Origin: Comamonas sp. lk
GTDB taxonomy: Bacteria > Pseudomonadota > Gammaproteobacteria > Burkholderiales > Burkholderiaceae_C
Direction: 5' to 3'
Assembly (NCBI RefSeq): GCF_900564145.1
Contig: NZ_UOOB01000001.1
Location: 967,732 to 1,031,731 of the forward strand
Length of the DNA stretch: 64,000 nucleotides
The notes beneath the pieces were generated by a model. The model saw nothing but the letters and a program-made list of their open reading frames with translations. It searched no databases and was not told the origin of the DNA. Below, in pieces: positions 27,349-37,569 of this stretch; the stretch's first letter is position 1; each line of letters opens with the position of its first letter. The position numbers and the translations under genes are program-made.

Positions 27349-28032
27349 TTAGGCGCTGGCGGCAGCGATGGGCAGGCCGACAATGCGCTCCAGTGCTTCG
27401 TGCGTCAGACCCTCGACGGTATCGATCAGACGCAGGCCCTGGGGCGTGCATTCCAGCGTGCACAGATCGGTGTAGATGCGTTTGACGCAGGCCAGGCCGG
27501 TGAGGGGGTAGGTACAGGCCGAGACGACCTTGCATTCGCCCGTCTTGCTGAGCAGATCCATCATCACCCAGGTGGATTTGGCGCCCACGGCCAGATCCAT
27601 GGCGCCGCCCACGGCGGGAATGGCACCGGGCTCGCCGGTGCTCCAGTTGGCCAGGTCGCCGGTGGCCGAGACCTGGAAGGCGCCCAGCACGCAGATATCC
27701 AGATGGCCGCCGCGCATCATGGCAAAGCTGTCGGCATGGTGGAAATAGCAGCCGCCAGGCAGCAGCGTCACGGGCTGCTTGCCGGCATTGGTCAGGTCAT
27801 AGTCTTCCTGGCCTTCGGCCGGTGCCGGGCCCATGCCCAGAATGCCGTTTTCGCTTTGCAAAATGACTTCGCGGCCGGCTGGGATGTGGTTGGCCACCTG
27901 GGTCGGCATGCCAATGCCCAGGTTGACGTAGGCCCCGTCGAAAATATCTTCGGCCACGCGCTGGGCCAGCTCTTGCTTGCTGCGTTTTTGGTAGCTGCTC
28001 ATGGTGCTTCTTTCGGCAGTTGCGGCGCTCAT
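27349..28032 (-). CDS. pcaJ: 3-oxoadipate CoA-transferase subunit B
   Basis: PcaJ with PcaI transfers CoA from succinyl-CoA to 3-oxoadipate. The 227-residue protein has GAYVNLGIGMPTQVANHIP and SENGILGMGP, where the Glu is the residue that forms the covalent CoA-thioester intermediate in the family. GGAMDLAVGAK and YPLTGLACVKRIYTD follow. The start at 28032 overlaps the pcaI stop by 4 bp (ATGA), typical of coupled transferase subunits; an internal ATG ten codons later is an alternative. Confidence 0.93.
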   Translation of the reverse strand: MSAATAERSTMSSYQKRSKQELAQRVAEDIFDGAYVNLGIGMPTQVANHIPAGREVILQSENGILGMGPAPAEGQEDYDLTNAGKQPVTLLPGGCYFHHADSFAMMRGGHLDICVLGAFQVSATGDLANWSTGEPGAIPAVGGAMDLAVGAKSTWVMMDLLSKTGECKVVSACTYPLTGLACVKRIYTDLCTLECTPQGLRLIDTVEGLTHEALERIVGLPIAAASA

Positions 28033-28745
28033 GCCGATTTCTTGAAACCACCGGCCAGGGTGGCCACGCGGTCGATCTTGACGATCTGGCTGACATAGAT
28101 GCCGGGAGTGACCACGGCTTCGGGGTCCAGCGCGCCCAGCTCCACCAGTTCGTGCACCGTGGCAATCGTGTGCTTGGCAGCTGATGCCATCACCGGTCCG
28201 AAGTTGCGGGCCGACATGCGGTAGGTGAGGTTGCCCCAGCGGTCGCCTTTTTCGGCCTTGATCAAGGCCAGATCGCCGTGGATGGGGTACTCCAGCACAT
28301 AGTGCTTGCCGTTGATCTCGCGGGTTTCTTTGCCGGCTGCCAGTTCTGTGCCGTAGGCCGTGGGGCAGAAGAAGGCGCCTACACCTGCACTGGCCGCACG
28401 CAGGCGTTCGGCCAGATTGCCCTGAGGGACCAGTTCCAGTTCGATCTTGCCGCTGCGGTAGAGATCATCAAAGACCCAGCTATCCACCTGGCGGGGAAAG
28501 CTGCAAATGATCTTGCGTACCTGGCCGCTTTTGAGCAGCGCCGCCAGGCCTTGATCGCCGTTGCCGGCATTGTTGTTGACCACGGTCAGGTCGCGTGCGC
28601 CCTGTGCAATCAGTCCGTCTATGAGCTCGTTGGGATTGCCCGAGGTGCCAAAGCCCCCGATCAGTACCGTGGCTCCGTCCTGTACGCTAGCCAGCGCCTG
28701 GGCGATGGTGTCGGTGATTTTGTTGATCACTTTGATAGTCTCCAT
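28029..28745 (-). CDS. pcaI: 3-oxoadipate CoA-transferase subunit A
   Basis: The A subunit of 3-oxoadipate:succinyl-CoA transferase (238 residues). Family blocks are TVLIGGFGTSGNPNELID near the N-terminus, VVNNNAGNGDQGLAALL, ICSFPRQVDSWVF, and AFFCPTAYGTELAAGKE. It is the first gene of the minus-strand cluster. The ATG at 28745 lies close to the two operator-like repeats that separate it from the divergent IclR regulator. This strongly suggests the operon is controlled by that regulator. Confidence 0.93.
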   Translation of the reverse strand: METIKVINKITDTIAQALASVQDGATVLIGGFGTSGNPNELIDGLIAQGARDLTVVNNNAGNGDQGLAALLKSGQVRKIICSFPRQVDSWVFDDLYRSGKIELELVPQGNLAERLRAASAGVGAFFCPTAYGTELAAGKETREINGKHYVLEYPIHGDLALIKAEKGDRWGNLTYRMSARNFGPVMASAAKHTIATVHELVELGALDPEAVVTPGIYVSQIVKIDRVATLAGGFKKSA

Positions 28746-28777
28746 GCATGCGCAGGCCTTTGGCACTGCGTTAAAAT

Positions 28778-28811
28778 GTTCGTATAAAGAACAAAAGTTC
28801 GCATAAAGAAT
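28778..28811. promoter_or_regulatory. Two direct operator-like repeats between pcaI and the IclR regulator
   Basis: GTTCGTATAAAGAAC (28778-28792) and GTTCGCATAAAGAAT (28797-28811) repeat with a 19-bp period, about two helical turns. The first is also an inverted repeat (GTTC...GAAC). They occupy the short gap between divergent genes. PcaR/PcaU/PobR-type IclR regulators are known to bind GTTCG-containing repeats, so these are the likely sites for the divergent regulator. Confidence 0.75.
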
Positions 28812-28820
28812 TATAGAGCT

Positions 28821-29717
28821 ATGGAAAAACTTCCCGCTTCCGTATTACCCACAGGTGCAGCTTCTGGAACAGGTGCTAAAGAGGGCCTCCCCACGCTGGC
28901 TGCATCGGATGCAGATTCCAACGCCGTCGCCGATGTGCCGCGCCCAGGCGATAGCTATGTGCAGTCATTTGCACGGGGTCTGGCGGTGATTCGCTCCTTT
29001 AGCGCCGATGCCCCGGCACAGACGCTCAGCGAAGTGGCGGCAAAAGCAGGTTTGACGCGCGCCGGCGCCCGAAGAATTTTGCTGACGCTGCAGACGCTTG
29101 GCTATGTGAAAAGCGATGGCAAGCTGTTTCAGCTGACGCCGCGCATCATGGAGCTGGGCTTTGCCTATCTGAGTTCGACCCCGGTATGGAATCTGGCCGA
29201 GCCCGTGATGGAGCGGCTGGTGGATGAAACCAAGGAGTCCTGCTCGGCAGCCGTGCTCGATGGCAGCGACATCGTCTATGTGCTGCGCGTGCATACCCAC
29301 AAGATCATGAGCACCAACCTGGGAGTGGGCTCGCGCCTGCCGGCTTTCTGGACGTCGATGGGGCGCGTGCTGCTGGCGGGTGAAAGCGATGCATCGCTGC
29401 AGGTTTTGCTGGCCGGCAGAGAGCGGCAGCGATTCACCGCCTTGACCGAGCAGGATGACGAGCAATTGCTGCAGCGCATCCTGCAGGTGCGTGAACAAGG
29501 TTGGGCTTTGGTGGATCAGGAGCTGGAGGAAGGGCTGATCTCGATTGCGGCGCCCATCAAGAATGCTGCCGGGCGCACCGTGGCAGCGCTCAACATCAGC
29601 GGGCAGGCCAACCGCAACAGCGCCCAGATGATGCGCGAGCAGCTGCTTCCTCGCCTGCTGGCATCCACACAGCTCATCAGCCAACTGCTGCGGGCATCGT
29701 CGCGCCTGAATCTTTGA
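28821..29717 (+). CDS. pcaR: IclR-family regulator, PcaR/PobR-like
   Basis: A 298-residue IclR-family transcription factor. The N-terminal 45 residues are low-complexity. The winged helix-turn-helix lies at about 50-115, with LSEVAAKAGLTRAGARRILLTL at 69-90. The effector domain follows, with WNLAEPVMERLVDETKESCSAAVLDG. The SYVQSFARGLAVIRSF start resembles PcaR, PcaU and PobR, which respond to 3-oxoadipate or protocatechuate-type ligands. It is divergent from pcaI across the operator repeats, so it most likely activates or represses the cluster. The gene symbol is by similarity and context. Confidence 0.85.
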   Translation: MEKLPASVLPTGAASGTGAKEGLPTLAASDADSNAVADVPRPGDSYVQSFARGLAVIRSFSADAPAQTLSEVAAKAGLTRAGARRILLTLQTLGYVKSDGKLFQLTPRIMELGFAYLSSTPVWNLAEPVMERLVDETKESCSAAVLDGSDIVYVLRVHTHKIMSTNLGVGSRLPAFWTSMGRVLLAGESDASLQVLLAGRERQRFTALTEQDDEQLLQRILQVREQGWALVDQELEEGLISIAAPIKNAAGRTVAALNISGQANRNSAQMMREQLLPRLLASTQLISQLLRASSRLNL

Positions 29718-29727
29718 TGCTTTGAAC

Positions 29728-29744
29728 CCTATGGGCTCCATAGG
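29728..29744 (+). terminator. Hairpin after the IclR gene
   Basis: CCTATGG (29728-29734), loop GCT, CCATAGG (29738-29744) starts 10 bp after the stop codon. No T-tract follows, so it is a weak terminator candidate. Confidence 0.4.
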
Positions 29745-29837
29745 AAAGTGTGATTAGTCCCCTGAGTTCGGCCCGGGGTTTCATAATCCACAGCTCCTCC
29801 ACCTTGCTTGCCTTGCGTGCAACGCCAGCTTCGCTCC

Positions 29838-30539
29838 ATGGCCCGCCTGCCACGACTCACTCTTGCGGATTTGCCGCACCACATCATTCAACGCGGCAAC
29901 AACGGGGCCGAGATCTTTGTGGATGCCCAGGATCGCCAGACCATGCTGGATTTGCTGCGCGAGATGGCTCGGCGCTTTGATGTGGATGTGCATGCCTATG
30001 TGCTCATGCCCAACCACTTTCATTTGCTGCTCACGCCCAGAACAGAGCTGGGCCTGCCCCAGTTCATGCAGGCTGTGGGGCGCAGCTATGTGCGCTATTT
30101 CAATAATCGCCATGGCCGCAGCGGCACGCTGTGGGAAGGGCGCTACCGCTGCACGGTGCTGCAGGCCAGGGACTGGCTGATCCCGACCATGGTTTCCATG
30201 GATCTGAATCCCGTCCGTGCGGGCTTGGTGCCTAAAGCCGGAGACTGGCCCTGGTCCAGCTATGGCGCCAGCGCGGGCCTGCGCAACGACGCGCTGGTCA
30301 GCCCGCATGCCATGTTCTGGACGCTGGGCAATACGCCGTTTGCGCGCGATGCAGCCTATGTTTCTGCGGTTGATACAGGCCTGAGCAGCGATGCGCAAGA
30401 GCAGATCAGCCACGCCGCCATGCGCGGTTGGGCGCTGGGCGACAGCGATTTCATTGAAAAATTGCAACAAAAAACCGAGCGCCGGATAAGCCGCCAACGC
30501 GCAGGACGCCCGCCAAAAGCCCCCAAGACGCTGTCATAG
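29838..30539 (+). CDS. REP-associated tyrosine transposase (RAYT, Y1-transposase family)
   Basis: A 233-residue HUH single-strand transposase of the IS200-related TnpA-REP family. The N-terminus MARLPRLTLADLPHHIIQRGNN is typical of RAYTs. The metal-binding HUH motif is in PNHFHLLL, and the catalytic Tyr is in the SYVRYFNNRH region. The GTLWEGRYRCT and NPVRAGLV blocks follow. RAYTs are usually domesticated and process small palindromic repeats elsewhere in the genome. It stands alone between the IclR gene and gltB. An AT-rich inverted repeat downstream at 30605-30643 is a candidate substrate. Confidence 0.88.
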   Translation: MARLPRLTLADLPHHIIQRGNNGAEIFVDAQDRQTMLDLLREMARRFDVDVHAYVLMPNHFHLLLTPRTELGLPQFMQAVGRSYVRYFNNRHGRSGTLWEGRYRCTVLQARDWLIPTMVSMDLNPVRAGLVPKAGDWPWSSYGASAGLRNDALVSPHAMFWTLGNTPFARDAAYVSAVDTGLSSDAQEQISHAAMRGWALGDSDFIEKLQQKTERRISRQRAGRPPKAPKTLS

Positions 30540-30604
30540 CGCTTTCATTATTTTGATCAAGTATTTGATTTAATTGAAATTTTTCTCTCTAGTTAAATAT
30601 GTCC

Positions 30605-30643
30605 CTAATTAAATTCCAATGATTTATGTCGGAATTTAATTAG
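30605..30643. repeat. AT-rich inverted repeat next to the RAYT gene
   Basis: Perfect 13-bp arms, CTAATTAAATTCC (30605-30617) and GGAATTTAATTAG (30631-30643), flank a 13-base loop. On the minus strand two related strings, AATTAGGGTCAGATT and AATTAGGGACATATT, lie at the two sides of the structure. Composition is far more AT-rich than the surroundings. It may be the recognition structure of the adjacent transposase, or part of the gltB leader. Confidence 0.6.
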
Positions 30644-30729
30644 AATCTGACCCTAATTAAAATTGTTTGCATAAGGTTATGTGCTGTCGTACGCTTGCGT
30701 TCCCTGCGAAATAAATTAGAGGATTCCCC

Positions 30730-33700
30730 ATGACGACGGCTGCAGAGATCAAGCATCTCCAAGACCACGGTCTGTACTCCAAGAGCAACGAACACGACGC
30801 CTGTGGTCTGGGCTTTGTGGCTCATATCAAGGGCGAGAAGCGCCATGACATCGTTCTGGGTGCGCTGAAGATTCTGGAGAATATCGACCACCGCGGCGCC
30901 GTGGGAGCCGATCCTCTGATGGGCGACGGCGCAGGCATCCTGATTCAGATTCCGGACCAGCTCTACCGTGAAGAAATGGTCAAGCAGGGCGTGACGCTGC
31001 CTCCCGCCGGTGAGTATGGCGTGGGCATGATCTTCCTGCCCAAGGAGCACGCATCCCGCCTCGCATGCCAGCAGGAGATGGAACGCGCCATCAAGGCCGA
31101 AGGCCAGGTGCTGCTGGGCTGGCGCGATGTGCCGGTCAACCGCGACATGCCCATGTCGCCCACCGTGCAGGAAAAGGAACCCATCCTGCGCCAGGTTTTC
31201 ATCGGCCGCGGCACGGACGTAATCGTGCAGGACGCACTGGAGCGCAAGCTGTATGTGATCCGCAAGACGGCCAGTGCCGCCATCCAGAACCTGGGCCTCA
31301 AGCACAGCAAGGAATACTACGTTCCCAGCATGAGCAGCCGTACCGTGGTGTACAAGGGCCTGCTGCTGGCCGATCAGGTCGGCGTGTACTACAAGGACTT
31401 GTCCGATGAGCGTTGCATCTCCGCCATCGGTCTGGTGCACCAGCGTTTCTCCACCAACACTTTCCCCGAGTGGCCTCTGGCTCACCCCTATCGCTATGTG
31501 GCCCACAACGGTGAAATCAACACCGTGCGCGGCAACTACAACTGGATGCTGGCTCGCGAAGGCGTGATGGCCTCGCCCGTGCTGGGCGACGACCTGCAAA
31601 AGCTCTATCCCATCAGCTTTGCCGGCCAGTCCGATACCGCCACCTTCGACAACTGCCTGGAACTGCTGACCATGGCTGGCTATCCCATCAGCCAGGCCGT
31701 GATGATGATGATTCCCGAGCCCTGGGAACAGCACGAGGCCATGGACGAGCGCCGCCGCGCCTTCTATGAATACCACGCCGCCATGATCGAACCCTGGGAC
31801 GGCCCAGCTTCCATCGTGTTCACCGATGGCCGCCAGATCGGCGCCACGCTGGATCGCAACGGCCTGCGTCCTTCGCGCTACTGCATCACCGATGACGATC
31901 TGGTCATCCTGGCTTCCGAAGCCGGCGTGCTGCCCGTGCCCGACAGCAAGATCGTGCGCAAATGGCGTCTGCAGCCCGGAAAGATGCTGCTGATCGACCT
32001 GGAACAAGGTCGCATGATCGAAGACGAAGAGCTCAAGGCCAACGTCGTCAACACCAAGCCCTACAAGCAGTGGATCGAGAACCTGCGCATCAAGCTCGAC
32101 CAGGTGCAAGTGCCCGCCGACTTTGTGGCCCCCGTCAAGGCCGCGGATCTGCCGCTGCTGGACCGCCAGCAAGCCTTTGGCTTCACCCAGGAAGACATCA
32201 AGTTCCTGCTGACGCCCATGGCCGAGAAGGGCGAAGAGGGCATTGGCTCCATGGGTAATGACAGCCCGCTGGCCGTTCTGTCCGATAAGAACAAGCCGCT
32301 GTACAACTACTTCCGTCAGATGTTCGCCCAGGTGACGAACCCGCCGATCGACCCGATCCGCGAGGCCATCGTCATGTCCCTGGTGTCCTTTGTGGGCCCC
32401 AAGCCCAACCTGCTGGACATCAACCAGGTCAACCCGCCCATGCGCCTGGAGCTGCAGCAGCCCGTGCTCGACGTGGAGGGCATGACCAAGCTGCGCGAAA
32501 TCGAAAAGCACACCAACGGCAAGTTCAAGAGCTCCACGATCGACATCACCTATCCGCTGTCCTGGGGCAAGCAAGGTGTGGAGGCCAAGCTGGCTTCGCT
32601 GTGTGCCCATGCCGTGGACGAGATCAAGGGCGGCGCCAACATCCTGATCATCAGCGACCGCAACCTGAGCGCCACACAGGTGGCTATCCCTGCGCTGCTG
32701 GCGCTGTCGGCAATCCACCAGCATCTGGTGCGTGAAGGCCTGCGCACTACCGCTGGTCTGGTGGTGGAAACCGGTACCGCCCGCGAAGTGCACCACTTTG
32801 CCGTGCTGGCTGGTTACGGCGCGGAAGCGGTTCACCCCTATCTGGCGATCGAGACGCTGCAAGATATCTTCAGCCGCCAGGATGCCCCCATCACTGCCGA
32901 CAAGGCCATCTATCACTATGTGAAGGCCATCGGCAAGGGGCTGTCCAAGATCATGTCCAAGATGGGCGTGTCCACCTATATGTCGTACTGCGGTGCCCAG
33001 CTGTTCGAAGCCGTGGGTCTGAACAGCGAAACCGTGGACAAGTACTTCACCGGCACGGCCAGCCGCGTGGAAGGCATAGGCGTGTTCGAGATCGCCGAAG
33101 AAACCATTCGCAACCACAACGCGGCTTTCAGCGACGACCCGGTGCTGGAAACCATGCTGGATGCCGGCGGCGAGTACGCCTGGCGTGCCCGTGGCGAGGA
33201 GCATATGTGGACGCCGGAAGTGATTGCCAAGCTGCAGCACTCCACCCGCGCCAACAACTTCGGCACCTACAAGGAATTCGCCCAGCTGATCAACGACCAG
33301 AGCAAGCGCCACATGACGCTGCGCGGCCTGTTTGAGTTCAAGTTCGATCCCGCCAAGGCCATTCCTGTGGACCAGGTCGAATCGGCCAAGGAAATCGTCA
33401 AGCGCTTTGCCACGGGTGCCATGTCGCTGGGCTCCATCTCCACCGAAGCCCACGCTACCCTGGCCGTGGCCATGAACCGCATCGGCGGCAAGAGCAACAC
33501 CGGCGAAGGTGGCGAGGATCCCAAGCGCTATCGCAATGAGCTCAAGGGCATCCCCATCACCAAGGGCGAGACCCTGGCTTCCATCATCGGCGGCGACAAG
33601 GTCGAGTCCGATATCGAGCTGCTCGATGGCGACTCGCTGCGTTCACGCATCAAGCAGGTGGCTTCCGGCCGTTTTGGCGTGACGGCCGAGTACCTGGCTT

Positions 33701-35466
33701 CTGCCGATCAGATCCAGATCAAGATGGCTCAGGGCGCCAAGCCCGGTGAAGGCGGTCAGCTGCCTGGCGGCAAGGTGAGCGAGTACATCGGTGCGCTGCG
33801 TCACTCCGTGCCGGGTGTGGGTCTGATTTCGCCTCCTCCTCACCACGACATCTACTCGATCGAAGATCTGGCTCAGCTGATTCACGATCTGAAGAACGTG
33901 GCGCCTCACGCCAGCATCAGCACCAAGCTGGTGTCTGAAGTCGGTGTGGGCACGATTGCTGCAGGCGTGACCAAGTGCAAGAGCGATCACCTGGTGATCG
34001 CCGGCCATGACGGTGGTACCGGCGCTTCGCCCTGGTCTTCCATTAAGCATGCGGGCGGTCCCTGGGAAATCGGCCTGGCCGAGACCCAGCAAACCCTGGT
34101 GCTGAACCGTCTGCGCGGCCGTGTGCGCGTGCAGGCCGACGGCCAGATGAAGACCGGCCGTGACGTGATCATCGGCGCTCTGCTGGGTGCCGACGAATTC
34201 GGCTTTGCCACGGCTCCTCTGGTGGTTGAAGGCTGCATCATGATGCGCAAATGCCATCTGAACACCTGCCCCGTGGGCGTGGCCACGCAAGACCCGGTGC
34301 TGCGCGCCAAGTTCAGCGGCAAGCCCGAGCATGTGGTGAACTACTTCTTCTTCATCGCTGAAGAAGTGCGCCAGATCATGGCTCAGCTGGGTATTGCCAA
34401 GTTCGACGACCTGATCGGCCGTTCCGACCTGCTCGATACCCGCAAGGGCATCGCCCACTGGAAGGCACAGGGCCTGGACTTCAGCCGCCTGTTTGCCCTG
34501 CCCGAAGTGCCTGCCGATGTGGCCCGTTTCCACGTCGACACGCAAGACCACTTGCTGGACAAGGCGCTGGACGTCAAGCTCATCGAGCGCTGCAAGCCCG
34601 CTATCGAGAACGGCGAAAAAGTGCGCATCATGGAAGTGGCGCGCAACGTGAACCGTTCCGTCGGTGCCATGCTCTCCGGCGCCGTGACCAAGGCTCACCC
34701 CGAAGGTCTGCCCAACGACACCATCCGTATCCACTTTGAAGGTACGGGCGGCCAGTCCTTCGGTGCCTTCCTGTGCAACGGCATCACGCTGAACCTGACC
34801 GGCGAAGCCAATGACTACACGGGCAAGGGCTTGTCCGGCGGCCGTGTGGTGGTACACCCCAGCCATGAATTCCGTGGCAACAGCGTGAACAACACCATCG
34901 TGGGCAATACCGTGATGTTTGGTGCCACCAGCGGCGAGGCCTTCTTCTCCGGTGTGGCCGGTGAGCGCTTTGCCGTGCGCCTGTCCGGCGCCACGGCGGT
35001 GGTCGAAGGCGTGGGCGACCATGGCTGCGAATACATGACCGGCGGTACGGCCGTGGTGCTGGGCAAGACCGGCCGCAACTTTGCCGCCGGCATGAGCGGC
35101 GGTGTGGCCTATGTGTACGACGAAGACGGCAAGTTTGCCGAGCGTTGCAACACGGCCTCGGTCAAGCTGGAAAAAGTGCTGCCGCATGACGAGTTTGTCT
35201 CGCGTGTCGATCCCGGTATCTGGCATCGTGGCCAGAGCGACGACCAGCAACTGCGCGCCCTGATTGAAGCGCACAGCCGCTGGACGGGCTCCACCCGTGC
35301 CCGTGATCTGCTGGACAACTGGGCCGCTGCGCGTGCTAAGTTCGTCAAGGTGTTCCCGACCGAGTACCAGCGTGCGCTCGGCGAGATCTATGAACGCAAA
35401 CAAAAGGAAAAGCAAGCTGCGCAAGCGCAAGCCACTCCCAAAAAAGAAGCAGCCCTGGCCAAGTAA
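30730..35466 (+). CDS. gltB: Glutamate synthase large subunit
   Basis: The NADPH-dependent glutamate synthase alpha subunit makes glutamate from 2-oxoglutarate and glutamine. The 1578-residue protein has an N-terminal glutamine amidotransferase with nucleophile Cys25 (ACGLGF); residues 1-24 would be removed as a propeptide. The central domain and the FMN-binding synthase domain follow, and the 3Fe-4S ligands are Cys1169, Cys1175 and Cys1180 ([12 protein letters not shown]). The C-terminal Gly-rich GXGXG beta-helix lies near 1340-1480. It forms an operon with gltD 73 bp downstream. Confidence 0.97.
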   Translation: MTTAAEIKHLQDHGLYSKSNEHDACGLGFVAHIKGEKRHDIVLGALKILENIDHRGAVGADPLMGDGAGILIQIPDQLYREEMVKQGVTLPPAGEYGVGMIFLPKEHASRLACQQEMERAIKAEGQVLLGWRDVPVNRDMPMSPTVQEKEPILRQVFIGRGTDVIVQDALERKLYVIRKTASAAIQNLGLKHSKEYYVPSMSSRTVVYKGLLLADQVGVYYKDLSDERCISAIGLVHQRFSTNTFPEWPLAHPYRYVAHNGEINTVRGNYNWMLAREGVMASPVLGDDLQKLYPISFAGQSDTATFDNCLELLTMAGYPISQAVMMMIPEPWEQHEAMDERRRAFYEYHAAMIEPWDGPASIVFTDGRQIGATLDRNGLRPSRYCITDDDLVILASEAGVLPVPDSKIVRKWRLQPGKMLLIDLEQGRMIEDEELKANVVNTKPYKQWIENLRIKLDQVQVPADFVAPVKAADLPLLDRQQAFGFTQEDIKFLLTPMAEKGEEGIGSMGNDSPLAVLSDKNKPLYNYFRQMFAQVTNPPIDPIREAIVMSLVSFVGPKPNLLDINQVNPPMRLELQQPVLDVEGMTKLREIEKHTNGKFKSSTIDITYPLSWGKQGVEAKLASLCAHAVDEIKGGANILIISDRNLSATQVAIPALLALSAIHQHLVREGLRTTAGLVVETGTAREVHHFAVLAGYGAEAVHPYLAIETLQDIFSRQDAPITADKAIYHYVKAIGKGLSKIMSKMGVSTYMSYCGAQLFEAVGLNSETVDKYFTGTASRVEGIGVFEIAEETIRNHNAAFSDDPVLETMLDAGGEYAWRARGEEHMWTPEVIAKLQHSTRANNFGTYKEFAQLINDQSKRHMTLRGLFEFKFDPAKAIPVDQVESAKEIVKRFATGAMSLGSISTEAHATLAVAMNRIGGKSNTGEGGEDPKRYRNELKGIPITKGETLASIIGGDKVESDIELLDGDSLRSRIKQVASGRFGVTAEYLASADQIQIKMAQGAKPGEGGQLPGGKVSEYIGALRHSVPGVGLISPPPHHDIYSIEDLAQLIHDLKNVAPHASISTKLVSEVGVGTIAAGVTKCKSDHLVIAGHDGGTGASPWSSIKHAGGPWEIGLAETQQTLVLNRLRGRVRVQADGQMKTGRDVIIGALLGADEFGFATAPLVVEGCIMMRKCHLNTCPVGVATQDPVLRAKFSGKPEHVVNYFFFIAEEVRQIMAQLGIAKFDDLIGRSDLLDTRKGIAHWKAQGLDFSRLFALPEVPADVARFHVDTQDHLLDKALDVKLIERCKPAIENGEKVRIMEVARNVNRSVGAMLSGAVTKAHPEGLPNDTIRIHFEGTGGQSFGAFLCNGITLNLTGEANDYTGKGLSGGRVVVHPSHEFRGNSVNNTIVGNTVMFGATSGEAFFSGVAGERFAVRLSGATAVVEGVGDHGCEYMTGGTAVVLGKTGRNFAAGMSGGVAYVYDEDGKFAERCNTASVKLEKVLPHDEFVSRVDPGIWHRGQSDDQQLRALIEAHSRWTGSTRARDLLDNWAAARAKFVKVFPTEYQRALGEIYERKQKEKQAAQAQATPKKEAALAK

Positions 35467-35539
35467 GACGGCCTGAGAGAGGTGGTGCTGTATGCGCCAC
35501 CTCACTGCGAGCGAACACAGATTTCAAGGAATAGACATC

Positions 35540-37015
35540 ATGGGAAAGACCACCGGATTTTTGGAGTACGAACGCATCGAAGAGGGCTATGCCCCGGTTG
35601 CGGAACGTCTGAAGAACTACAAGGAATTCGTCATCGGTTTGACGACCGACCAGGCCAAGGTGCAGGCTGCACGCTGCATGGATTGCGGCACGCCTTTCTG
35701 CAACAACGGCTGCCCGGTCAATAACATCATTCCGGACTTCAACGACTTGGTGTACCAGGGCGACTGGAAGAACGCCATCGCCACGCTGCACAGCACCAAC
35801 AACTTCCCCGAGTTCACGGGCCGCATCTGCCCCGCGCCTTGCGAAGCCGCCTGCGTGGCCAACATCAACGGCGATGCCATCGGCATCAAGTCCATCGAGC
35901 ACTCCATCATCGACCGTGCCTGGGCCGAAGGCTGGGTCAAGCCCCTGCCTGCCAAATACCAGACTGGCAAAAAAGTGGCCGTGGTCGGCGCCGGCCCGGC
36001 CGGCATGGCCGCCGCTCAGCAACTGGTGCGCGCCGGTCACGACGTGACCTTGTTTGAAAAGAACGACCGCGTGGGTGGCCTGCTGCGTTACGGCATCCCC
36101 GACTTCAAGCTGGACAAGAGCCTGATCGACCGCCGCATGGAGCAACTGGTGGCCGAGGGCCTGAAGGTGCGCACCGGCGTGCTGATTGCCGGCAAGGATG
36201 GTCTGGGCAAGGATTCCAAGGTCACCAACTGGGCCAAGGAAACCATCAGCCCCGAACAGTTGCAGGCCGAATTCGACGCCGTGCTGCTGACCGGCGGATC
36301 CGAGCAGTCGCGTGATCTGCCCGTGCCCGGCCGCGAGCTGGATGGCGTGCACTACGCCATGGAGTTTCTGCCCCAGCAAAACAAGGTCAATGCCGGCGAC
36401 AAGCTCAAGAACCAACTGCGCGCCGATGGCAAGCATGTCATCGTGATCGGTGGCGGCGATACCGGCTCCGACTGCGTGGGCACCTCCAACCGCCATGGCG
36501 CCAAGAGCGTGACCCAGTTTGAAGTCATGCCCATGCCGCCCGAAGAGGAGAACAAGCCCCTGGTCTGGCCTTACTGGCCGATCAAGCTGCGTACCTCGTC
36601 CAGCCATGACGAAGGTTGCGTGCGCGAGTTCGCCATCTCGACCAAGAGCTTCAACGGCGAAAAAGGCAAGGTCAAGAGCCTGACCACGGTGCAAGTCGAG
36701 TTCAAGAACGGCAAGCTGACCGAAGTGCCCGGTACCGAAAAGACCTGGGAAGCCGATATGGTGCTGCTGGCCATGGGCTTTGTGCATCCCGTGGCTACCG
36801 TGCTCGACGCTTTTGGCGTGGACAAGGACGCTCGCGGCAATGCCAAGGCCGGCACCGAATTCATTGGCGGCTATGCCACCAATGTGAGCAAGGTGTTTGC
36901 CGCCGGCGACATTCGCCGTGGCCAGTCCCTGGTGGTCTGGGCAATCCGCGAAGGTCGTCAAGCTGCTCGCGCAGTGGATGAGTTCCTGATGGGCGCTTCC
37001 GAGCTGCCACGCTGA
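35540..37015 (+). CDS. gltD: Glutamate synthase small subunit
   Basis: The beta subunit (491 residues) passes electrons from NADPH through FAD to two iron-sulphur clusters and on to GltB. The N-terminal Cys motifs [14 protein letters not shown] and [10 protein letters not shown] hold the 4Fe-4S clusters. [16 protein letters not shown] is the FAD-binding Rossmann motif and [15 protein letters not shown] the NADPH-binding one. The ATG at 35540 after AAGGAA gives [12 protein letters not shown], the usual family start. A terminator follows. Confidence 0.97.
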   Translation: MGKTTGFLEYERIEEGYAPVAERLKNYKEFVIGLTTDQAKVQAARCMDCGTPFCNNGCPVNNIIPDFNDLVYQGDWKNAIATLHSTNNFPEFTGRICPAPCEAACVANINGDAIGIKSIEHSIIDRAWAEGWVKPLPAKYQTGKKVAVVGAGPAGMAAAQQLVRAGHDVTLFEKNDRVGGLLRYGIPDFKLDKSLIDRRMEQLVAEGLKVRTGVLIAGKDGLGKDSKVTNWAKETISPEQLQAEFDAVLLTGGSEQSRDLPVPGRELDGVHYAMEFLPQQNKVNAGDKLKNQLRADGKHVIVIGGGDTGSDCVGTSNRHGAKSVTQFEVMPMPPEEENKPLVWPYWPIKLRTSSSHDEGCVREFAISTKSFNGEKGKVKSLTTVQVEFKNGKLTEVPGTEKTWEADMVLLAMGFVHPVATVLDAFGVDKDARGNAKAGTEFIGGYATNVSKVFAAGDIRRGQSLVVWAIREGRQAARAVDEFLMGASELPR

Positions 37016-37043
37016 TTCTCAAAAGCTCCGGGCTTTCGGCCTC

Positions 37044-37077
37044 AAAAGCACCCGCATGGCCGGGTGCTTTTGTTTTT
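37044..37077. terminator. Terminator after gltD
   Basis: AAAAGCACCCG (37044-37054), loop CATGGC, CGGGTGCTTTT (37061-37071), then GTTTTT. The flanking A and T runs make it usable from both strands, for gltD and for the opposing DUF3293 gene. Confidence 0.9.
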
Positions 37078-37116
37078 ATAGCTCTATGTGCTTATAAATA
37101 ATGGGCTTGAAGGCTT
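37078..37116. repeat. Intergenic repeat, type B, copy 1
   Basis: Begins ATAGC, then GCTTAT, and ends TGGGCTTGAAGGCT. The reverse complement of 53693-53730 has the same layout, with TGGACTTGAAGGCT identical in 13 of 14 positions. Both copies are intergenic. Confidence 0.45.
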
Positions 37117-37128
37117 TTCCATCTGTTT

Positions 37129-37569
37129 TTAACGCAACCACAGCAGCCTTGGCACCACATCGGCACCGCAAAACAGCAGAGCGTTCTGCTGCCACTGCCG
37201 GCCCCAGGCCATGGCCGTGGCCTGGTCCATGTCCCAGATCAGCAGGCTGTCCTCGCCCGGCCACAGGGCTGCGGGGTCTTGCCCCTGGCCCGATTCAAAC
37301 CGCCAGCCTTGCCGCTGTAGCGCGGTACGCAGTTGCTGCATGCGCTGTGTGTTCTCCGCATCGCTCAGGCGCTGACCCAGCGGATTGCAGGCCGTGAGGT
37401 AGCAGGCGCTGGTGCTTTGATGTGCCAGATAGGCCTGCTGCAGCCATGCATCGCGCTGGCCCACGCGCAAGGTGTGGACGAGGGCTCCTGCGGGATCAAA
37501 CACCCGATAAAGCGCATTTTCATAGGCTTGCTGAAGTTCGGCAGGTAGCGATGTTGGGGTGAGCGGCAT
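37129..37569 (-). CDS. DUF3293 family protein
   Basis: A 146-residue protein with the features of the DUF3293 family: an N-terminal YENALYRV block, YLTACNPLGQRLSDAENTQRMQQL, a Gly/Trp-containing RRQGWRF-type strand, a central WPGEDSLL, and a C-terminal WGRQWQQNALLFCGADVVPRLLWLR (here QNAL replaces the more usual QNAI). The function of the family is unknown; no signal peptide or membrane segment is visible. It converges with gltD and is divergent from the amino-acid transporter genes. Confidence 0.75.
   Translation of the reverse strand: MPLTPTSLPAELQQAYENALYRVFDPAGALVHTLRVGQRDAWLQQAYLAHQSTSACYLTACNPLGQRLSDAENTQRMQQLRTALQRQGWRFESGQGQDPAALWPGEDSLLIWDMDQATAMAWGRQWQQNALLFCGADVVPRLLWLR

Noticed and set aside
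30640..33453. 937-codon minus-strand open frame opposite gltB
   Set aside because: Antisense to gltB with His/Gly/Gln-rich composition and no recognisable family; a codon-bias shadow.
33643..35505. 620-codon minus-strand open frame opposite gltB
   Set aside because: The same shadow effect; no ribosome-binding site or domain.
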